DNA from: Nitzschia sp. DOCU1
Taxonomy: Eukaryota > Bacillariophyta > Bacillariophyceae > Bacillariales > Bacillariaceae
Direction: 5' to 3'
Assembly: GCA_951394045.1 (NCBI GenBank)
Contig: OX595998.1
Span: 620,001 to 684,000 of the forward strand
DNA length: 64,000 bases
Shown here: in pieces, positions 20,525 through 30,674 of the stretch
How positions within the stretch are numbered: position 1 is the first letter of the stretch
Layout of the letters: each line of letters begins with the position of its first letter
Made by a program: the position numbers and the translations under genes
The notes under the pieces: generated by a model
What the model was told of the DNA's origin: nothing
Databases searched by the model: none
Seen by the model: only the letters and a program-made list of their open reading frames with translations

Positions 20525-20971
20525 GCTGGACGAGGACTGTCAAGGCAATACGATGGTCTTTTCAATTTCAACACTGCACGAGTAACCATGATGGTGAGAT
20601 TAACGTGTCGTCGCATTGCTGTGAAGAGGAGATGTTTCGCAATCCAACAGACAGTTGGAATGGATATCCTTCATCCTTCGTTCTTCTCGTGGGAATCCAC
20701 GAAACCGAAATGTTTTATTGCGATCGCGTAGACTCTACGCAGAATTCCTGCTAAAAATAAGCGGATGGATATGAACCATTTGGCAAAAATCATGTTATCT
20801 TGCTGGCACTGTTGTGAGCTGATAATAGAGGCTACGAGTCATCTGAAACGTCACGACTTCTCTACGCCGTGTGGTCTTTAATCATTGTACTTGGCAGTGT
20901 TGCGACAGAGGTTGTTTTGGGGGTCAACTAGTGCTCTCAAAAAAGGGGAAAATGTTTTACTCGGAACCTGG

Positions 20972-21001
20972 GTCAATTGGTTCAAGACAGTTTTTATCTC
21001 G
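20972..21001. repeat. Right terminal inverted repeat of DNA transposon
   Basis: Reverse complement of the left repeat with one mismatch (ATTTGAC against AATTGAC), followed by TA. Confidence 0.85.
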
Positions 21002-21100
21002 TACCCGGCAGTAGTATGCCACGTTATTTGCACGGTGGGATGGCGCTACCGTGGGTATGTTCGGAAATTTATACATCAATTTGTCCGAGCTGTATAATTT

Positions 21101-21266
21101 CATTAAATCTAGCAAGGAGTGGCGGACGATTCAAGCACAAACACACGATACGATGGATGATGATTCAAACATTGGACGAAACAAAATTGTGACCTTACTT
21201 TATATCGCGGGCATTTCCAGTCCCGCCTGAGTCCCTAATCTTGGCGACTATCACGGGGAATTAACG
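21101..21266 (-). repeat. 3' LTR of Copia 3
   Basis: 166 bp identical to 36282-36447, same orientation. It is the 3' LTR because the element is on the minus strand. Confidence 0.8.
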
Positions 21267-21421
21267 GTCCCCTCAATGCTACTCGGATACTATATGATCC
21301 GATTGCATTGTCATCTCTTGTCTAAGGGTTACCACCTCTTCGGATGGACGTTCAACTCCAACAGATCCCTCGCGAAAGGTCACTGCCACCCTGCGGAGCC
21401 AGACGCATCTTCGACATCAAC

Positions 21422-21860
21422 CTAAAACATAACCTTGGAACATAATCTCTTTCTCTCCGGTCCAGTTTGAATCTTGGTCAGCATATCAGCCAGGTTAGAT
21501 TGTGTAGACTCATATCCAATACGAATGATATCGGCCGCAGCCTTTGAACGAACGTAGTGATACGCAATGGAATTCGATTTCTTCTTCAGCATCGATTCGG
21601 GAACGCTTGTATTTTTCACCACGGACATGTTGTCAACTCTAACATTGGCGTAGCCCTCGATAGGGATGCCCATCATTCTCAACTTGTAGCGTAGCGCTTC
21701 CAACAACTCAACTCCGGTCTTTAAAGCCATGAACTCGGAGCCAAACGAACTTGTTTCAACACTGTTCTGTTTCTTTGAGTACCAAACAATTGGCGCTCTG
21801 TTCAAGAAAATCAACACACCTGTGCGCGACTGTCGAGTAACAAGGTTAGCAGCATGCGAA
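21422..21860 (-). pseudogene. pol: Copia 3 Pol, C-terminal RNase H portion
   Basis: The frame continues from the portion upstream of the LINE: the codon CTT at the end of the duplicated site is followed by GTT ACT at 21841. It encodes 'VTRQSRTGVLIFLNRAPI', 'SKKQNSVETSSFGSEFMA' (the Copia RNase H element with Glu), 'VRVDNMSVV' and the end of Pol with a TAG stop. It has no start of its own and is separated from the rest of pol by the LINE. Confidence 0.9.
21842..21860. repeat. LINE target-site duplication, left copy
   Basis: 19 bp AAGGTTAGCAGCATGCGAA, identical to 30656-30674; the duplicated sequence is Copia 3 RNase H coding DNA. Confidence 0.95.
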
Positions 21861-21949
21861 TAACTCCCGCACGCAAAAAGACTAAATTGCTATAAATTTA
21901 GCCGTGCGTTTTATACGGTTTCTTCTCGTAGGAAATCGTCATTTTGACC

Positions 21950-24877
21950 ATGGCGAAACGTAAACCACAACAACGAAAGGAAAAGGCTGCATCGGCTCAT
22001 TCCTCCGGTAGGCCCAAATCTGCCCACCACCGAGGTAATGCTGCAGGTCCGAGGACTGGAGGTGGAAAATCCACCTCAGGAGTCCTCCAGGCACGACCTC
22101 CCAACAATGCCGAATCCTCTCGTAGAAATCAACGTAGCTCGAGTACTGGAAACCCCAATGCCAATGACGGCATGGATATTGACGATGTTTTGGATGATGT
22201 TCTCGACGACCTGAACTCCTCTGACACTGCTGAGCTCACCCGTTTTATTAAGAACATGAAACACCCAGACAAGGCTCGCCCCAAACGCCCGGTCCTCACA
22301 GAGGAAACTCCCCAGAAGGGGAAAAACAAGAAGAAGAACCGTAACACCTCTAAAGCTCACTCCTCGTCCCGTAATTTGTATGAATCCCTGGCGGACTCCG
22401 AGGACGCCGATGACAAGGAAGGAAGTGAAGACAACGAGGCATCGGAAGATGATGATTACGAGGAAGCTCAATCAGGTGCCGAACATTCAGGCAACACTGC
22501 TGGGTCCAACGACGACGACGAGGCTTCTGACGATCATACGCCGGTTCATGCTTGCGCAGCTCATGCCACTGATGCTGATGAAGGCGCCAGTGCTGGTGAT
22601 GTGGACAGTCTAGGTTCCGATGATGACGATGCTTCTGTCATCTTTGTTGAACCACGCCTAGAGTATCGCACCAATCCCACTGCTGTGGCTACTCCTCCCA
22701 CCATTCCTGGTATTACTACCCCGCCTTCGGCTGTCGCATTCTCCCCAGCATTCTTAGCTGTTACCTCTCCTCGCTCCAAGAACACTGCGGCGGATGAGGA
22801 AGCAGAAGAATCTGATGGCTCTTACCAGCCCTCTAGGGAGCGAGATGTGCCTCTCCAACATGACGCCGCTGTGAAATCTCCAGAAATTGCGGATTTACAT
22901 CATGACGCCAAAGCCACTCTGGGCATCGATCCAGTCCACCTGGCAAGCGCTCGCCTGTCACGTTCTGACAAAGCCTACTCGGTTGCTGCCGCTGAGGGTG
23001 TGACACCCAACCCGGATGGGTCGGTTATGTTTGATGACATCCTGAACCGGTTTAAGTCTATTCGATATAAAGCAATCGTCTCTATCTCGGATCCTGACCA
23101 CATCAAGAAAGAGGTGGCGAAAGTCCTGAAATCGTCGCTGAAAATAATTCAAGACGAAGGCGGGACTGCCATTCACTTGGCAGCTTGGGACTCCAAGAAA
23201 GTGTCCACTACGTTTGCAACCCCGGCAAAACTACCTTCCGGGGATGGATCTAAAAAGGATGACCTCTTGTTTCAGACTCTCCTTGGTGCTGTTCCGAAGA
23301 AACCGAAAGGAAAGAAAAAAGTAGTGGAACTCTGGATCAACTTACATTTTGTCACAGCCTCGCCGGATGCCCTTGCCATTCCTCTCCCTGACCTCGGCCT
23401 TCATTTTCATGAGGATCTGGCTACTGTGGGCCTACAAATCACCAAAAGCCCACACCACATGCAGTGTGCTCGCCATTCTTCGCTAATTTGGCTATTGTAC
23501 TCTAATCAGTCCATGGACGCTGACAAGGTTTGTGATGAACTTCGTGAACAATTGCGCCTTAAACCGAGTACCGTCATTGGAGCCCAGTGGCGACGCATCA
23601 AGCAACCAAATGGAAAGATGTACGACTTCCCAGATCCTGACGACCGCAACAAGGACCCTCCACCCCAGGCCCTCCACATTGATTGCGATTCCTCAGCCCG
23701 GCTGTCCCTCATGAAGGCCCTTATGAAACGTTTCCGCAAGCGCAGTCGTCATCGTCTGCTGGGTCAGAAGGTTCGTGCGATTCCATGTTTTGGCAGCCAC
23801 AAAGGTCCTACATTGAAACGGGCCAAGGCACGTCCTGGGGCTAAGGAACCTCCGGCCGCCACTATGGTTTCCTGTGCAATCAAGCAGCGCTATTTTGTCA
23901 ATACCTACTTGATCCGGCTTCCCTGCCCTGAGCTTGTCAATGCCGATTTTGCGCTTCCTGACTCTGACGGTAATATATTCACCGCAGCTACATGGATCAT
24001 GTCTCAGCACCCCCCTGATCAGATCACGGCTCGTATGTGCACTGGGGTCATGCCTCACTGGCGTGACGAAGGCCACATCCTCCTGACTTCCGAGCAACAG
24101 GTGGAGCATATGGAAAATTTCATGGCCTCCATGATTCCCCAGAGTCTTTATGTATTTGGATCGTCGGCTGCTCGATGGTGGTCCCCTGATGCCCTGGAGC
24201 ACCATGCTGAGGATGCATGGGACCCCAGGCAAGGTCTCACCCTTACCGACGCCATGTACGAAGACTTTGATAGTGACGACCCTTACGGTATGAAGGATGC
24301 CTGGAAGTCGGCCACTATGGCTAATGCTTTCTCCCCAACTGCTCAGGAAGAGTCGCCAACTGGTACACCAGCCCCACCCGGGGCGACGGTTGGCGAAATG
24401 CTGGCAAATCGGGATGCTCTTGCCAACGATGACCAATCTCTTGGCACCTACATTGGACGTGACCATGACGGGGACACCGTGATGACGGAAATCCCTCCGG
24501 CCCCTGACCCAGCTTCGAATACCAAGGTTGCGTTTGATAATCTTCCTGCAGCCATTGGTACCACATCTGGGCTGCGTGATGCTGCATCTGTTAGCACAAT
24601 GGGCTCCGGGTTTACTACGGAGTCCACCCGGAAGAACCTTCGCCATGAACGCCTTGTCTCCGCTCAACTCCGCGAAGAAAACCAGGAAGTTGAGGCCGAG
24701 CGTGATGCTGCATTGAATCAAATTGATGCCTTACGTGCCATGCTTCACGCGGCCGGTTTTTCGGAGGAAGCTATTGATGCGAAGCTTATGCATTCTTCTC
24801 CTGCTGCCACTGCGCCCACTGATGGGGCTTTGGCGGTCGGCACCACCGTGAATGGTGCCAGGCAGGAGAATGAATAG
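21950..24877 (+). CDS. LINE ORF1 protein
   Basis: 975 residues from the ATG at 21950, which follows 89 bp of 5' leader. A basic N-terminus ('AKRKPQQRKEK') is followed by long Asp/Glu/Ser-rich disordered stretches (residues ~75-260). A more ordered central part follows (~330-760), and a coiled-coil-like segment lies near the C-terminus ('LREENQEVEAERDAALNQI'). No CCHC knuckle or RRM is visible to me. As ORF1 of a LINE it should bind the element RNA as a chaperone, but this is by position only. It is unusually long for ORF1. The end overlaps the start of ORF2. Confidence 0.85.
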   Translation: MAKRKPQQRKEKAASAHSSGRPKSAHHRGNAAGPRTGGGKSTSGVLQARPPNNAESSRRNQRSSSTGNPNANDGMDIDDVLDDVLDDLNSSDTAELTRFIKNMKHPDKARPKRPVLTEETPQKGKNKKKNRNTSKAHSSSRNLYESLADSEDADDKEGSEDNEASEDDDYEEAQSGAEHSGNTAGSNDDDEASDDHTPVHACAAHATDADEGASAGDVDSLGSDDDDASVIFVEPRLEYRTNPTAVATPPTIPGITTPPSAVAFSPAFLAVTSPRSKNTAADEEAEESDGSYQPSRERDVPLQHDAAVKSPEIADLHHDAKATLGIDPVHLASARLSRSDKAYSVAAAEGVTPNPDGSVMFDDILNRFKSIRYKAIVSISDPDHIKKEVAKVLKSSLKIIQDEGGTAIHLAAWDSKKVSTTFATPAKLPSGDGSKKDDLLFQTLLGAVPKKPKGKKKVVELWINLHFVTASPDALAIPLPDLGLHFHEDLATVGLQITKSPHHMQCARHSSLIWLLYSNQSMDADKVCDELREQLRLKPSTVIGAQWRRIKQPNGKMYDFPDPDDRNKDPPPQALHIDCDSSARLSLMKALMKRFRKRSRHRLLGQKVRAIPCFGSHKGPTLKRAKARPGAKEPPAATMVSCAIKQRYFVNTYLIRLPCPELVNADFALPDSDGNIFTAATWIMSQHPPDQITARMCTGVMPHWRDEGHILLTSEQQVEHMENFMASMIPQSLYVFGSSAARWWSPDALEHHAEDAWDPRQGLTLTDAMYEDFDSDDPYGMKDAWKSATMANAFSPTAQEESPTGTPAPPGATVGEMLANRDALANDDQSLGTYIGRDHDGDTVMTEIPPAPDPASNTKVAFDNLPAAIGTTSGLRDAASVSTMGSGFTTESTRKNLRHERLVSAQLREENQEVEAERDAALNQIDALRAMLHAAGFSEEAIDAKLMHSSPAATAPTDGALAVGTTVNGARQENE

Positions 24878-27800
24878 ATCTCGTGGCAACTCTCGGCGCG
24901 TTCGGCCGTCGAGACAGCGCCTCCAACCAAGTCGAACTGGAAATGGCCCTGTCGGAAGTCCCCTAATGTTCCCTGCCCCTCCTGGTGTTACTAGGTTTGG
25001 TTTTCTCAACGTTAGTGGTCTTCCCACAGAACCCCGTTCCCCCCAATATCAAGATCTATTCAAATTTATCCCATCAAAAGGTTTTTCATTCCTGGGGGTT
25101 CAGGAAGTGAACCTCAATCTTTCAAAATGTACCGCCTCAGGCTCGTGGTCTAGGCGAACAGCCAAATATTCTGGATTCTCTCATGCTTCGGTCAATATTC
25201 ATTCTTCTTCGGAGGATCAAGTTCTGTATGGGGGTACGGCATGCTTTGTCGAGCCAAAGCTTCAAATCCGCCTTGGTGTTCACGGCTCGGATCCTTCTGG
25301 CTTGGGTCGTTGGAGCTGGATTACTCTGCTGGGAAGGCAAGGAATACGCACGCGTGTCATTACAGGGTACCGCCCTGTCATTGACAAATCTGACAAGCCC
25401 AATTCGGTATACTCTCAACAGGAGTTGTACTGGAAGGAGGCAAAGGTTCCTTATCGGTGTCCGCGCTCGGCTTTTTTGGATGACCTTGGCCACGCCATCA
25501 AAGGGTGGATGGCAGCGGGCGATCAAATCCTTTTGGGGCTTGACGCCAACGAAAATACCAGACGCCCCCTTTTGCAAGAATGGTCTGCAGATCTTGGATT
25601 GATCGACGTTCATAAAGCGATGTGGGAGGATGCCACCCACGTTGCCACGTGCAACAAGAGCACGGTCTCCAACCACCCGATTGATGCTGTATGGTGCTCC
25701 CCGGGGCTCGATGTGGCTGCTTGTGGTCTCTCTGGTTTTGGGTCTCTCGACGTTGGAATTAATACGGATCATCGTCTTCTCTGGGTTGACATTGCGGATG
25801 ATTCCTTATTTGGTTTCTCTGCCCCGTCCCCGGCTAAATGCCAGATCACACATTTTCCGCTACATGACCCACGTGCCCGGAAGCGTTATTATCGGACTTT
25901 AAACCGCCTTCGTGATCAACACGGCATCCAATGCCAGCTGGCGGACCTTGCACTAAAGTCAGAAAATCGATCGTTCTCCAAGGAGGATGAAGGGACGTAC
26001 AACCGGATAGCTGCCCTTGATCTGGAGCTACGCTGCCAAGCCAAGTCTAAGTGTGCCCCCTTTTATGCCGGCCGTGTTCTATATTCTGCCGAAATTGGGG
26101 CTTTGCGCAAAGAAATTCGGTTGTGGAAATTAATGTACCAGCACCGTTCGAAGCGGCGCGTTGACAATCGTAAGATCCGACGCCTGATGAAACGGTTGGA
26201 CATCAAGGATGCTTTCCTGCTTAATCGCCATGAAATTATTGGGCGCCGAGAGGATGTACGGAAACGGTATCAGCATGCCAAACGCCACCAAGTTAAACTG
26301 CATAAGGAACACCGCGCACGTCTTCACCGCAGCCGTGCAAAGGCAACTGGCACTTCCCCTGAATCCCAAGAGCGAGCCGACATCCACACGGCTGCTATGC
26401 GAAAACATTTCTGGCACGTTCGGAAAGTGATGGATCGGAAGCCCCGCACGAATATCAGCATCCTTGAGACGATCGACGAAGATGGCCAGACCGTTCAGCA
26501 TACTACTCGAGAGGATATTGAGGCGGCATGCGCTGAAGAAGGCGCCCGTCGTTTTTCTCAAACCACGGATACCCCTTTCATGACCGGCTCGCTGCATCAG
26601 CAGCTCGGCTTTCAAGCCTGCCAGTCTGTGGTGGATGCTATTCTGGCTGGCGAATTCGTCCCTGGGGAGGATGTTGACGAGCCCACGCGCTTGTTTCTTG
26701 AAGAATTAACGATGCCTGATGCTATTCGTGCCACAGCCCCCATTACTGGTTTTGTAAATGCGGCTGAACATGCGGCAGGTTGGAAACGGATGAAGGGTCG
26801 CATTGCTTCCAGCCCCTTTGGACCTTCCTTTGCCGATTTTATTGCTGGGGGTGACCATAAAGAAACGGCAGCGATCGATGCTGCCTTTGCGAATATTCCC
26901 GTTGCGGCTGGATTCTACCCTGATCTCTGGAAGAAATCTCTGGATGTAATGATCCCCAAGAAGGTATCATCGGTTAATGTGCGCAAACTTCGAATCATTG
27001 TCTTGTTCCACTCACTTTTTAACATGTTGAACAAGCGCATTGGCCGCTCCATGATTCGGCAGGCGGATACTCTTGGTCTTATTCCTTTGGAGGCTTATGG
27101 TAGCCGCCCTGGCCGTCGCGCCAATATCTGCGCACTCAACAAGGTACTGGCTATTGACATCTTGCACCAGCTTCGACGTGCTGGCATTATTTGCGGGAAC
27201 GATGCCTCCTCATGTTACGACCGCATAGTACACGTCGTTGCTAGCATTTGCATGCAACGCCTCGGCGTAACTCCGGAGGTTTGCAAAGTGATGTTTGGTA
27301 CACTACGGGAACTACGCCATTATGTATCTACTGTTTTCGGTCAGAGCTCGACTGCGTATGGCGCTCTTCGCATTCCACTCCAAGGCATCGGTCAGGGCAA
27401 TGGGGCAGGCCCCGCCATATGGTTGGTGATGACTATCCCACTAATCAATATGCTCCGCAATCGGGGCTATGGCATCGAGGCATTTGCCCCCTTCTCTGGC
27501 GAGCGCATTTTCTTCAGCTGCTTTACCTTTGTTGACGATTCGGACTCCATCATTGCGCCCCTTAATTGCCCTACGATACAAAGCCTTATACAGGAGGCAC
27601 AAGGGGCCATTGACTTATGGGGTGGTGGTCTTCGCGCGACTGGTGGTGCTTTATCTCTCGATAAAACTTACTGGTGGCTTATTGACACCTATTGGCATCG
27701 GCCTTCGCAGCAATGGCGATCCTGTCCTACTCATTCTCGCCCTGGCACCTTGTGGCTTCGCACACCTGGCTCCCCTCCTGAGCAGATCCGTCGTTTGGAG

Positions 27801-30464
27801 CTTTCTCAGGCAGAAGAGACCCTGGGAATTTGGATTGCACCAGATGGTAATCAGACGGCACAGATTGCAGCTATGACGTCCAAGATTGACGCCTGGGCGG
27901 CTAAGATCGCGACCCGACAGCTGACTCGGACTGAAAGTTGGCTGTCATTAACAACAGGCATCCATCGCACTTTGCTGTACCCGCTGGTGGCTACTCGATT
28001 GTCCTTCAAAGAATGCACCCGGGTGACTAAGAGCTTGAAGACTTGTGCTCTTCCTGCTTTGGGACTGCCCAAAACTATGCCTCTCACTGTGGTGCATAGC
28101 CCTCGGCGATACTTAGGTTATGGGGTTTTGGATCTTTGGTTTGAACAAGGCTTTGAGCAGGTTGAATCGTACGTGCATCATGCAAACCTGGCTTGTGATA
28201 TTACGGGCAGTCAACTTCGTTGCTCTCTTGAGAATCTTCGTCTGGAGCTCGGGCTACCTTCTTGTCCTCTGTCCTACGATTATTCAATCTGGCATCTTTG
28301 TGGCACTACCGTTCAGGTTTACATTGTCTGGGAATTTTGCTCTCGTCTTGGTTTGAGCATTCATGACCATCTGCCCGCTCTTACTGTTCAACGAGACGGC
28401 GACGTCTTCCTAATGGAGTCGTTCGCCAAGAACGGCTTTAGCCCCAAGCAGCTGGCTATGCTGAATCGGTGTCGCATGTTTCTTCGAGTTATATATCTCT
28501 CTGATCTGGCTACCGGCGATGGTACCAGTCTTCCGGTTTCCGTGTTTCACCAGCGCACCCCCTTGGATATCCATTCAGACGTCTCGTGGCCCCCACAGGT
28601 TGCCCCGAATGCCCATTCCTGGCGCCTTTGGAACGACGCTCTCCTTCGCTGTTTTTTGTGTCCGCATTCCGAATCGCGTGGTCGCTTACTTCGTCCACTC
28701 GGTGCTTGGTTTAAGGTTCCTGTTGGCTGGTCGGAATTTCTTGACCCCGCTACGAGTTGCTACTATGTTCATCGCGGGGAAATGGCATACGATAGGTACA
28801 CGCTCGCACAAACGGGCCACGCTGTTCGATCCCTCCGTGTTCAGTTTCGTGACGTTGTCCCCTGCCTCCCCCCTGGTTGTCTACCTACTACCGGCGTTGG
28901 TACTGGCCGCATTCGGCAGGTCTCGGCTCCCAGTATGCTTCTTCCACCCAGGCCGCCGTACCCTCCATCGAACTGGTGGGGCGTGGTCATACGATGGCCG
29001 ACTTCCCTCCGCCATCTGTTAGACGGAATCCTTGCCGGTACTGGGGCTTGCCTTACTGATGGCTCCCTCAAAAATTCGTGGGGCACGGCTGGGTTTACCA
29101 TTCGAGCAGATATTCTTGACAAGAGCGACGACCTTATTCTTGCTAATCAGACGCCGGGAGATCCGGAAGATATGGACCCATATCGTGCTGAACTGGGTGG
29201 TGCTTACGGTATCTTGCGTTCGGTCAACCAGCTCTTGGCTTCCTGCCCAACTGTTCCTGCTTCTGGCACTTCAATTATCCTTGCATGTGATTGCGAATCC
29301 GTACTGAAAAACCTCTTTGCTAAGCATGATCCAAGGCCTTCTATTCCACATTATGATTTGCTGACGGCTGCCCGTTTTGAACTTGAACGCAGTCCATTGC
29401 GGTGGATACCACGACACGTCCGTGGCCATCGAGATCGGGTTCTGCCATATTACCTCTTGGATCCGTGGGAACAATTAAATTGTGACATGGATCGCCTTGC
29501 CAAAACGTTTTGGCGCACTCTTGAGCGTGGTGGCTTTCGGCCACATTATCTTTCTGAACCCGACTTGCAACATTGGTCGTTGTGGTTGGGCCCGAAGAGG
29601 TTGTGTACATGGTCTCGGGGCTTTGTGGAGGATTTGTTCTATGGTGCACCGGTCAAGCAATATTGGTCCACACGACTACATTATGACACCAACGGTTGCA
29701 ATTGGGACGCGTTGAGCCACGCCTTTAAACGATTACCATTGCCTCGTCAGCTGTGGGTTCCACGTTGGCTCTCTTCCTTTCTTCCATTGCGGAGCACATT
29801 ATTTCGCTGGGGCTTGGCTACAGACGATAAATGTCCCCGATGCCCGCATACCGAAACCCGTCACCACATTCTGGTGTGTTCTCACCCGATCAACCGCGAA
29901 CTGGTGGACCGTGCAATAGCGGATCTTGAGGTTTGGCTTACAAGTCAGCGAACTCACCCTTCATTGTCCTCTGGAATTGTCTCCATGATCCGTTCTTGGT
30001 CCACGTCTACCCGGTGGACTATTCCAGCCGAGGTCCCGTCTACCCATCACTCCTTGCTGTCTTCTCAAGCTGCTCTTGGCCTTTCTGCTCTGATGGATGG
30101 GTTCATGCTTCGTTCTTGGACTGCATTTCAGCATGCCCACTATCAATTCCTTGGTTCTAAACGTACTGGAAAACGGTGGCACTCCTTGCTCATTCGTCGA
30201 ATTTGGCAGATTGCCTGGATATCTTGGCAGCACCGATATCAGGTCTTGCGATCGGAAGACTCGCTCGTTCTTCTTCGCCGTCATGCCGACCTCGATGCTG
30301 CTATTGCGGCTGCCTTCGCCACTGATCGGTCGCACCTTCCCCGCCCTGCCCGCCGTTGGTTCCTGCGATCCCCCTCGGCCCTACATTCTGAAACACTTGA
30401 TTACAAACTTCTCTGGCTCCGCAATGTTCAGGCTTGGATGCCTAACCATTGCGAGGGACCGTGA
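24852..30464 (+). CDS. LINE ORF2: endonuclease, reverse transcriptase, RNase H
   Basis: 1870 residues from ATG 24852; a second ATG at 24870 overlaps the ORF1 stop (ATGAATAG), suiting termination-reinitiation. Residues ~40-310 are an APE-like endonuclease ('FGFLNVSGL', 'FLGVQEVN', 'LLGLDANEN', 'TDHRLLWVD'). The reverse transcriptase (~650-1000) has 'RIIVLFHSLFNMLNKRIG', 'QGIGQGNGAGPAIW' and the catalytic 'FTFVDDSDS'. An RNase H domain (~1390-1560) shows 'LTDGSLKN', 'YRAELGGAY', 'ILACDCESVLKN' and 'CDMDRLAK'. A Cys/His motif 'DKCPRCPHTETRHHILVC' (~1660) is the zf-RVT type. It nicks target DNA and primes cDNA synthesis from it. Intact, ending TGA. Confidence 0.95.
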   Translation: MVPGRRMNRSRGNSRRVRPSRQRLQPSRTGNGPVGSPLMFPAPPGVTRFGFLNVSGLPTEPRSPQYQDLFKFIPSKGFSFLGVQEVNLNLSKCTASGSWSRRTAKYSGFSHASVNIHSSSEDQVLYGGTACFVEPKLQIRLGVHGSDPSGLGRWSWITLLGRQGIRTRVITGYRPVIDKSDKPNSVYSQQELYWKEAKVPYRCPRSAFLDDLGHAIKGWMAAGDQILLGLDANENTRRPLLQEWSADLGLIDVHKAMWEDATHVATCNKSTVSNHPIDAVWCSPGLDVAACGLSGFGSLDVGINTDHRLLWVDIADDSLFGFSAPSPAKCQITHFPLHDPRARKRYYRTLNRLRDQHGIQCQLADLALKSENRSFSKEDEGTYNRIAALDLELRCQAKSKCAPFYAGRVLYSAEIGALRKEIRLWKLMYQHRSKRRVDNRKIRRLMKRLDIKDAFLLNRHEIIGRREDVRKRYQHAKRHQVKLHKEHRARLHRSRAKATGTSPESQERADIHTAAMRKHFWHVRKVMDRKPRTNISILETIDEDGQTVQHTTREDIEAACAEEGARRFSQTTDTPFMTGSLHQQLGFQACQSVVDAILAGEFVPGEDVDEPTRLFLEELTMPDAIRATAPITGFVNAAEHAAGWKRMKGRIASSPFGPSFADFIAGGDHKETAAIDAAFANIPVAAGFYPDLWKKSLDVMIPKKVSSVNVRKLRIIVLFHSLFNMLNKRIGRSMIRQADTLGLIPLEAYGSRPGRRANICALNKVLAIDILHQLRRAGIICGNDASSCYDRIVHVVASICMQRLGVTPEVCKVMFGTLRELRHYVSTVFGQSSTAYGALRIPLQGIGQGNGAGPAIWLVMTIPLINMLRNRGYGIEAFAPFSGERIFFSCFTFVDDSDSIIAPLNCPTIQSLIQEAQGAIDLWGGGLRATGGALSLDKTYWWLIDTYWHRPSQQWRSCPTHSRPGTLWLRTPGSPPEQIRRLELSQAEETLGIWIAPDGNQTAQIAAMTSKIDAWAAKIATRQLTRTESWLSLTTGIHRTLLYPLVATRLSFKECTRVTKSLKTCALPALGLPKTMPLTVVHSPRRYLGYGVLDLWFEQGFEQVESYVHHANLACDITGSQLRCSLENLRLELGLPSCPLSYDYSIWHLCGTTVQVYIVWEFCSRLGLSIHDHLPALTVQRDGDVFLMESFAKNGFSPKQLAMLNRCRMFLRVIYLSDLATGDGTSLPVSVFHQRTPLDIHSDVSWPPQVAPNAHSWRLWNDALLRCFLCPHSESRGRLLRPLGAWFKVPVGWSEFLDPATSCYYVHRGEMAYDRYTLAQTGHAVRSLRVQFRDVVPCLPPGCLPTTGVGTGRIRQVSAPSMLLPPRPPYPPSNWWGVVIRWPTSLRHLLDGILAGTGACLTDGSLKNSWGTAGFTIRADILDKSDDLILANQTPGDPEDMDPYRAELGGAYGILRSVNQLLASCPTVPASGTSIILACDCESVLKNLFAKHDPRPSIPHYDLLTAARFELERSPLRWIPRHVRGHRDRVLPYYLLDPWEQLNCDMDRLAKTFWRTLERGGFRPHYLSEPDLQHWSLWLGPKRLCTWSRGFVEDLFYGAPVKQYWSTRLHYDTNGCNWDALSHAFKRLPLPRQLWVPRWLSSFLPLRSTLFRWGLATDDKCPRCPHTETRHHILVCSHPINRELVDRAIADLEVWLTSQRTHPSLSSGIVSMIRSWSTSTRWTIPAEVPSTHHSLLSSQAALGLSALMDGFMLRSWTAFQHAHYQFLGSKRTGKRWHSLLIRRIWQIAWISWQHRYQVLRSEDSLVLLRRHADLDAAIAAAFATDRSHLPRPARRWFLRSPSALHSETLDYKLLWLRNVQAWMPNHCEGP

Positions 30465-30655
30465 CATTTGATGACTCTTTGTCATCTCATGTTTCGCTCC
30501 CACCAGGTGTTTGATCTTCCTCCCCATGTCGTTACAAGCTCGTCCGTCTGGTGTTGATGTGAGACCCCCTGTGCGACTTTAAAGCCTTGATGGGCGACTA
30601 CTGGCGTCCTTATGATAGCCTAGTAAGTAGTAAATCTGTGAGTTAGTTAGTTAGT
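30465..30655 (+). other. LINE 3' UTR and TTAG tail
   Basis: About 190 bp of untranslated sequence ending in GTTAGTTAGTTAGT just before the target duplication. Simple-repeat tails replace poly(A) in several LINE clades. Confidence 0.8.
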
Positions 30656-30674
30656 AAGGTTAGCAGCATGCGAA
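30656..30674. repeat. LINE target-site duplication, right copy
   Basis: 19 bp identical to 21842-21860, directly after the TTAG tail. Confidence 0.95.

Larger units (their letters stand above)
16482..21001 (-). mobile_element. Pogo-like (Tc1/mariner superfamily) DNA transposon, 4.5 kb
   Basis: Terminal inverted repeats of 30 bp (16482-16511 and 20972-21001), starting CGAGATAAAAACTGTCTTGA, match at 29 of 30 positions. Each is flanked by TA (16480-16481 and 21002-21003), the target duplication of the Tc1/mariner group. Between them lie a DDE transposase on the minus strand and a second, convergent small ORF. At 4.5 kb it is long for the group, though not unprecedented for pogo-like elements. 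Confidence 0.85.
21861..30655 (+). mobile_element. Full-length LINE (APE-type non-LTR retrotransposon with RNase H)
   Basis: 8795 bp flanked by a perfect 19-bp target duplication, AAGGTTAGCAGCATGCGAA, at 21842-21860 and 30656-30674. Two long ORFs overlap by a few codons, and the 3' end is a short TTAG repeat instead of poly(A). Both frames are intact. Insertion interrupted the RNase H codons of Copia 3 in the opposite orientation. The EN-RT-RNase H order places it with the I/R1-like or related algal clades. Confidence 0.95.

Noticed and set aside
23693..24721. 342-codon ORF antisense to LINE ORF1
   Set aside because: Mirror of a long coding frame with matching codon periodicity; no domain recognised.
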